From Dyella ginsengisoli LA-4 (lineage in GTDB: Bacteria; Pseudomonadota; Gammaproteobacteria; Xanthomonadales; Rhodanobacteraceae): a DNA stretch of 64,000 bases. How positions within the stretch are numbered: the first letter of the stretch is position 1; each line of letters starts with the position of its first letter. The DNA lies in the NCBI RefSeq assembly GCF_000334915.1, contig NZ_AMSF01000037.1:1-64000 (forward strand), in the 5' to 3' direction. The notes beneath the pieces were generated by a model. The model had not been told where the DNA came from and did no database searches. It was given only the letters and a program-made list of their open reading frames with translations. Both the position numbers and the translations under genes were made by a program. Below are positions 59,347 through 64,000 of the stretch, one piece after another.

Positions 59347-62079
59347 ATGCTTGGACTGACGCTACGAGAAGAATTCCGGGGCAAGCGCCTCAAGGGCACA
59401 GCCATCGAGCTGTCCAACGATCAGAAGACCGGCGCGACCCAGATTGCAGCCAAAGAGTTTCTGGAGATCACCTATCCGACGCACGACCTGCTGAAAGGCA
59501 TCGAGGCCGTCGGCCCCAACCAGGGCCGCCCCGTGGTCGTGATCGGCGAACGCGGCCTCGGCAAGTCGCACTTGATGGCCGCGCTCTACCACGCGGTGAC
59601 CGACCCGACCTCAACCCGCGCGTGGCTCCAAGCATGGGCAGCCACGCTCGCCGCCCCCAGCATCGGCAAGATCGCCCTACGTGACGGCATGCACGTCATC
59701 GGTGAAAGCTTGCACCGCCACCGCTATAAATTTCTGTGGGACGTGCTGTTCGAGAACCATCCGCACGGCACCTTCATCCAGGGCAAGTGGGACGGTCAGG
59801 GCGCGTCCAAGACCGAAATCCCGTCCGACAAGCTCATCATCGAGCTGCTGGAGAACAAGCCGACGATGCTGCTGCTGGACGAATTCCAGACGTGGTACGA
59901 CGGTCTAACCAACACCAAGCAGTACCCGTGGAAGAACTGGGCATTCAACTTCATCCAGATTCTTTCGGAGATCGCCAAAGAGCGCCCCGATCTGCTGGTG
60001 TTGGTTATCTCGGTGCGCAACGGCGGCAGCGACGCCTACCAGCAGGTACATCGCGTCAACCCGATCGCCATCGACTTCAAGGCGGGTGGCAGTGCCGAGC
60101 GCATCCAGCAGGACCGCCGCCGGATGCTGCTGCACCGTCTGTTCGACAACCGCTTGCAGATCGCCGAAGGCACCATCGAATCGCTGGTCGCGCAGCACGT
60201 CGCAGAATCCTTCCGCCTGCTCGATGTGCCGTCCGCCGAACAGGAGCGCAAGAGCCGGGAGTTCACCGAATCGTGGCCCTATGCGCCGCACCTGCTGCGT
60301 CTGCTCGAAGAACAGGTGCTCATCGCCACCGATGCGCAGGAAACGCGCGACCTGATTCGCATCCTGGCCAACCTCTACAAGAGCCGTGGCGAGGCCGTGC
60401 CCGTGCTCACCGCTGCCGACTTCCGGCTTGACGACGACACCTCGGGCATCGGCGCACTGCTCGAAGCCGTCGCCAACCAGCACCACCGCACGCTGCGCGA
60501 AAAGGCGCAGCAGAACATCATCTCGGTGCAGGAAGCGCGGCACGACCACGCCAGCGTCGCGCCACACCTGCAAGAAATCATCGGTGCACTGTGGCTGCGC
60601 TCGATTGCCGTGGGCAACCTTGCCGGAGCCGATCCCGCCACGCTGCAGCTGGACATCACCCGTGGCAAGCCGGTGGACGACAACGCCTTCCAGGTCGAGC
60701 TGGCGACCATCGTCGAGAACAGCTTCAACATCCATCAGGAAGGCACCAAGCTGCTCTTCCGCGAGGAAGAGAACCCGCGCGCCAAGCTCATGGCCTACGC
60801 GCGCAACGACAAGCTATTCGCCGACGGCGCAGATCAGGCGCAGCTCGCCAAGCAAGTGCGCTATGTCATCGGCGGCAGCGACGAGGTCGCCAAGATCTTC
60901 CGCGTGATCGCCCTGCCCAAGTCGTGGGTCAACGATCCGTGGACGACGCTCGATGAAGCCGAGCAGCCCGACAAATGGGATGACCGCCTGCCCATCCTCG
61001 TGCTGCCCGAGGAAGCCGACAAGCTCGACGCCACGCTAGGCCGCTGGCTCAAAGACCAGTTGCAGAAGCGCCGCAACACCGTGCGCTTTCTGCTGCCGCG
61101 CGCGGGCAGTACCAACTCCTTCATGGATCGCGACCTCCTCGTCCTCGCCCGCGCCGAAATGAAGGCGCAGGAATGGGGCGGCCAGAACCCCGAATACAAG
61201 AAGCTGCACAAGGAATTCGAGAACACTCTGCGCGACAACCTCAAGAAACGCTTCGACCGCTTCGCCATCCTGCAACGCTGGAACTTCGCCGACCCCGCGC
61301 AGTGCAAATTCAGCGTCGAGCGTCTCGACAAGCAGGGCTCGCAGATCCCCGAAGCCATCGAAGAGGCGCTAAAAGGCGACCTGTTCGTGCCAGAGGACTT
61401 CGAGGATCTGGTGCTCGTATACGCCAGCAACAACGAATCAGTCGGCAAGTTGCTGCGCGAACTGCAAGAGCCGCGCCCGGCCGGGCAGGATTGCATCCCT
61501 TGGCTGGGCGAAACAGCGATGAAGGAACGCCTCCTGCACCTGTGCGCCAAGGGCAAGGTCGCCATCAACGTGCGCGGCATGGAGTACCTGCAGACGAACC
61601 CCGGCGAGGACGAGGACACCGCGTGGCGGCGTCTGCGTCCCAAGCTCTCGCTCACGGGTCGCCACCTCGACGACGTATTCGTGATGCTGCCCTCGGCAGT
61701 GCCCGCAACGGGTGGCTCTACGCCGCCCGCACCAGCACCGGGTGGTGTGCCATCAGGTGGTGGCGCGGCCCCTGCACCGGGTGTGTCCGAACCCATATCG
61801 GGCGGTTCGTCCACTCCCACACCAGCCCCCACGCCCGGCGGAGGCATCTTTGGCGGTGACGGCGCCGCCGCCAGGCCGCGCACGCCGCTGTCGAACCCGG
61901 CTACATCGCCGCTGAACCTGATCGGCAAGATCGAGGGTTGGGGCATCGGTCCGGCCACCAAGGTGGCGGAGGTGTCCATCAAGGTCTCTGCCGCCACCGG
62001 TGCGCAGCTCAAGGAACTACTCAAGAAGCTGCCCGAAGGCATGACCTTCGAGCTGAACCTTGAGAAGGAGGACGACTGA
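59347..62079 (+). CDS. DUF499-family (BrxC/PglY-like) P-loop ATPase of a phage-defence operon
   Basis: Large ATPase of the family that includes BREX BrxC and PglY. 910 residues from ATG 59347, where the typical opening LTLREEFRGKRLKGTAIEL begins; the frame is open to 59203 but that part looks non-coding. Walker A GERGLGKS is at 67-74 and Walker B MLLLDEFQTWYDG at 174-186; the rest is a long helical middle region. Residues about 783-848 form a Pro/Gly/Ser/Thr/Ala-rich linker, followed by a small C-terminal domain (KVAEVSIKVSAATGAQLKEL). The stop overlaps the next ATG by one base, so it is coupled with the PglZ-like gene. Codon use is bacterial and sound throughout. Confidence 0.85.
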   Translation: MLGLTLREEFRGKRLKGTAIELSNDQKTGATQIAAKEFLEITYPTHDLLKGIEAVGPNQGRPVVVIGERGLGKSHLMAALYHAVTDPTSTRAWLQAWAATLAAPSIGKIALRDGMHVIGESLHRHRYKFLWDVLFENHPHGTFIQGKWDGQGASKTEIPSDKLIIELLENKPTMLLLDEFQTWYDGLTNTKQYPWKNWAFNFIQILSEIAKERPDLLVLVISVRNGGSDAYQQVHRVNPIAIDFKAGGSAERIQQDRRRMLLHRLFDNRLQIAEGTIESLVAQHVAESFRLLDVPSAEQERKSREFTESWPYAPHLLRLLEEQVLIATDAQETRDLIRILANLYKSRGEAVPVLTAADFRLDDDTSGIGALLEAVANQHHRTLREKAQQNIISVQEARHDHASVAPHLQEIIGALWLRSIAVGNLAGADPATLQLDITRGKPVDDNAFQVELATIVENSFNIHQEGTKLLFREEENPRAKLMAYARNDKLFADGADQAQLAKQVRYVIGGSDEVAKIFRVIALPKSWVNDPWTTLDEAEQPDKWDDRLPILVLPEEADKLDATLGRWLKDQLQKRRNTVRFLLPRAGSTNSFMDRDLLVLARAEMKAQEWGGQNPEYKKLHKEFENTLRDNLKKRFDRFAILQRWNFADPAQCKFSVERLDKQGSQIPEAIEEALKGDLFVPEDFEDLVLVYASNNESVGKLLRELQEPRPAGQDCIPWLGETAMKERLLHLCAKGKVAINVRGMEYLQTNPGEDEDTAWRRLRPKLSLTGRHLDDVFVMLPSAVPATGGSTPPAPAPGGVPSGGGAAPAPGVSEPISGGSSTPTPAPTPGGGIFGGDGAAARPRTPLSNPATSPLNLIGKIEGWGIGPATKVAEVSIKVSAATGAQLKELLKKLPEGMTFELNLEKEDD

Positions 62080-63068
62080 TGGCACTGACCGCCAGCGCCT
62101 TGCAGGCACTGACCCAAGCCTCCGACGCCGATGCTTGGCGCGTCATCGTCGGCCACGCAGTCGAAATTGCCAGCAAACCGCTGGCCACAGGCAATGCGCC
62201 CAGCGAGGTCGTCAAGCGCGACCGCGAGATCGGCGCACTGGATCTGTTCCTCTCCTCCAGCGGCTGGGATTTGTGGCAAGCGTTCGGCGACAGCGTGGAG
62301 CGCACCTCGGATCGCTTGGTGCGCTGGTGGGTCGAGCCCTTCAGCGCCAAGGCAGTGTTGATCCTCGACGGCCTTTCCCTGCGCGAGCTGCCGTGGCTGT
62401 TGCAGGGCGCGAAGGAGCGCGGTTTCACCACGCACGAGGTCGCCGCCTGCGCCTCCGAACTGCCCGGCGAAACCGATGAATTTGCCCGCGCGCTTGGCTT
62501 CGCCAGCCGCAGCAAGCTCCAGAGCAACGGCGGCGGCTTCGCGCACAAGCTTCAAGGCGCCAACACCGAAACCGTCGACTTGCCGTGGAAGGACTGCCAA
62601 GCCCTGATCGGCAGCGCGCCGAATCAGATTTTCTGGCACCACTGGCCCGACGCCAAGCTGCACGACGGCTCCGGCGCAGGCCAGGGGCTGGAGCCGCTGA
62701 CCAAGGACGTGGCGGAGCAGTTGTCCAGCGATGACTTCTGGGCTTTCGTGGAGCGCCTCGCCACCGGGCGGCGGCTGGTCATCACCTCCGATCACGGCTA
62801 CGCGGCCACCGGCTACTTCCCCGATGCCGATGGCGAGGTTGGCCAGTTCCTCAAGCAGACGTTTGGAAGCTCGCGCAGCAAGACGGGAACCGCAGACACC
62901 GGCCCCTTCGTGCCGCCCGTGGCATTGCAGATCAACGGCCCTCACGGCGCGCACCTGCTGGCCCTGGGCCGCAGGAAGTGGCGCAGCCAGGGCGGCTACC
63001 CGACGCTCACGCATGGCGGCCTGTCACTGCTGGAAGTGCTGTCGCCCTTCGTCGAACTGACCAAGTAA
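62079..63068 (+). CDS. Compact PglZ-like alkaline-phosphatase-superfamily protein
   Basis: Predicted metal-dependent phosphatase/sulfatase-fold protein with PglZ-domain motifs: VLILDGLSLRELPWL (Asp97, possible nucleophile Ser100), VITSDHGYAATG (Asp238, His239) and THGGLSLLEVLSPFVEL (His312). All candidate metal ligands are retained. At 329 residues it is well below the roughly 700-900 residues of classical BREX PglZ, with no room for extra domains. ATG overlaps the DUF499 stop (TGATG) and the methyltransferase starts 12 bases downstream, so it is part of one unit. The motifs were assigned by eye and substrate is unknown. Confidence 0.75.
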   Translation: MALTASALQALTQASDADAWRVIVGHAVEIASKPLATGNAPSEVVKRDREIGALDLFLSSSGWDLWQAFGDSVERTSDRLVRWWVEPFSAKAVLILDGLSLRELPWLLQGAKERGFTTHEVAACASELPGETDEFARALGFASRSKLQSNGGGFAHKLQGANTETVDLPWKDCQALIGSAPNQIFWHHWPDAKLHDGSGAGQGLEPLTKDVAEQLSSDDFWAFVERLATGRRLVITSDHGYAATGYFPDADGEVGQFLKQTFGSSRSKTGTADTGPFVPPVALQINGPHGAHLLALGRRKWRSQGGYPTLTHGGLSLLEVLSPFVELTK

Positions 63069-63080
63069 GGATTGCGGCTG

Positions 63081-64000
63081 ATGGCCACCAAAAAACAACT
63101 ACTCCGACAAGAAGTTGCCAAAGCCGTTGGCGCAGGCAAGGCGGTCGCGCTTGAGACGGTCGACTTCAACGACCCCAACCGCCCCAAGACCTGCTTGGAG
63201 GTGGATTTCCCCATCCTGCCGGTCAATCAGGTGGCGGTGATCGAAGGCAACGCGGGCAAGCCCATCTACCAGATGTCCAAATGGTGGGCGCGGCGGCGTT
63301 CCAGCGTGTTCCGCTCCATGCTGATCGCGGCGGCCACCAAAGCACCGGAAGATTCCTCGCACGCGGCGAAACTGGTCTGGGAGAACTACTACGCTAATCA
63401 CCAGAAGAAAGGCGCGTTCAAACACCTGAAGGTGGCGGACATTTTCATGGGCGGCGGCACCACGCTGGTGGAGGGTTCGCGCCTCGGCATGCAGATGATC
63501 GGCAACGACCTCAACCCGGTCGCATGGTTCGTGGTCAAGCAAGAACTGGCCAACGTCGATTTGGACGAGGTGAAGAAGCTCCTCGCCGACATCGAGGCGG
63601 AGGTCAAGCCGCAGATCATGCCGTATTACTACTGCGACGGCCCGCAGGGGGAGAAAGGCAAATGGATGCATTTACCCACGGGCAAGGTGATGCCCGCCGC
63701 CTTTGACCCGCTCACCATTCCGCGCGGCGAGCGCAAGGACTACCAGTACGAAGGCCCGGAGATCATCTATACCTTCTGGGCCAAGCACGGCCCCTGTCAG
63801 GTGACGGGCTGCGGCCACCGAACACCGATAATGACGAGCCCGGTGATGGCGGTGAAAACGCTGACCGTCAAGCATTGGGAACACATCTGCGGCAAATGCG
63901 GTGAGGCGTTCTCTGTGGAGGAAGAAGCCGCGCGCATGGCCCCCGATGCGCCGCTCGTAGTCGCCCCTACCGAAGCGCCGTACTCCGTGCTCGACCGCAA
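63081..64000 (+). CDS. DUF1156-family DNA methyltransferase, 5' part (runs off the window)
   Basis: Probable adenine-specific DNA methyltransferase of the modification arm. 306 codons are present with no stop. The N-terminal DUF1156 region opens LEVDFPILPVNQVAVIEGNA and continues PIYQMSKWWARRRSSVFRSM. The S-adenosylmethionine motif I is VADIFMGGGTTLVEG (about 118-132), followed by GNDLNPVAWFVV. A four-cysteine zinc-ribbon-like insert (Cys239, Cys244, Cys270, Cys273) follows. The catalytic motif (N/D/S)PP(Y/F) was not reached and should lie past the window. A Shine-Dalgarno AAGGA is present. BREX type 3 PglXI and DISARM class I methyltransferases belong to related families. Confidence 0.85.
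   Translation, partial: MATKKQLLRQEVAKAVGAGKAVALETVDFNDPNRPKTCLEVDFPILPVNQVAVIEGNAGKPIYQMSKWWARRRSSVFRSMLIAAATKAPEDSSHAAKLVWENYYANHQKKGAFKHLKVADIFMGGGTTLVEGSRLGMQMIGNDLNPVAWFVVKQELANVDLDEVKKLLADIEAEVKPQIMPYYYCDGPQGEKGKWMHLPTGKVMPAAFDPLTIPRGERKDYQYEGPEIIYTFWAKHGPCQVTGCGHRTPIMTSPVMAVKTLTVKHWEHICGKCGEAFSVEEEAARMAPDAPLVVAPTEAPYSVLDR

Overview
The window reads as a high-GC gammaproteobacterial chromosome, most likely Xanthomonadales and plausibly Rhodanobacteraceae (Rhodanobacter, Dyella or Luteibacter type). This rests on the mix of gene neighbourhoods and families, not on a database match. Evidence includes a metY-rimP-nusA-infB-rbfA-truB-rpsO-pnp block, a 14-gene nuoA-N operon with separate nuoC and nuoD, an rpmF-fab-pab-mltG-tmk-holB-pilZ block, a class III (PhaE/PhaC) polyhydroxyalkanoate synthase, and a recR-ybaB-dnaX-4.5S RNA block.

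Layout. 1-8.1 kb: small heat-shock protein, a Prx5-type peroxiredoxin, gyrA, a GtrA-like membrane protein coupled to mtnA, then phaE-phaC-PspC. 8.1-17.4 kb: the translation and RNA block on the minus strand, headed by an initiator tRNA with a strong promoter, with hairpins in several leaders. 17.5-32.3 kb: NADH dehydrogenase I, all fourteen subunits on the minus strand behind one candidate promoter. 32.4-44.2 kb: fatty-acid, p-aminobenzoate, cell-wall and replication genes, again all minus. 44.3-51.5 kb: an unrecognised membrane protein with a Maf pyrophosphatase, a GT-C type glycosyltransferase, a MoxR/DUF58/transglutaminase trio and a Slp-like lipoprotein. 51.6-58.3 kb: HIT protein, GNAT, recR, ybaB, dnaX, 4.5S RNA, tRNA-Ser(GGA), a metallo-beta-lactamase-fold protein, a Kdo kinase and a family 9 glycosyltransferase of LPS core synthesis.

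From about 58.35 kb the window becomes accessory. A REP-type palindrome, a tandem GCTACCCAT repeat and a small unknown GTG-start gene precede a tightly coupled plus-strand operon that runs off the end. It encodes a DUF499-family (BrxC/PglY-like) P-loop ATPase, a compact 329-residue PglZ-like alkaline-phosphatase-fold protein, and the start of a DUF1156-family DNA methyltransferase. This is a BREX-like modification-based antiphage system and the most interesting part of the window. The component families are known, so the novelty lies in the miniature PglZ and in what lies beyond position 64000.

Housekeeping regions also hold regulatory structures worth a look: a terminator-like hairpin and an inverted repeat before gyrA, a U-tailed hairpin just before rimP, a 19-bp hairpin before rpsO, and a promoter that would give an almost leaderless yceD message. 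Coordinates include stop codons. Starts were chosen from Shine-Dalgarno sequences, operon overlaps and family N-termini. All promoter and terminator calls were made by eye.
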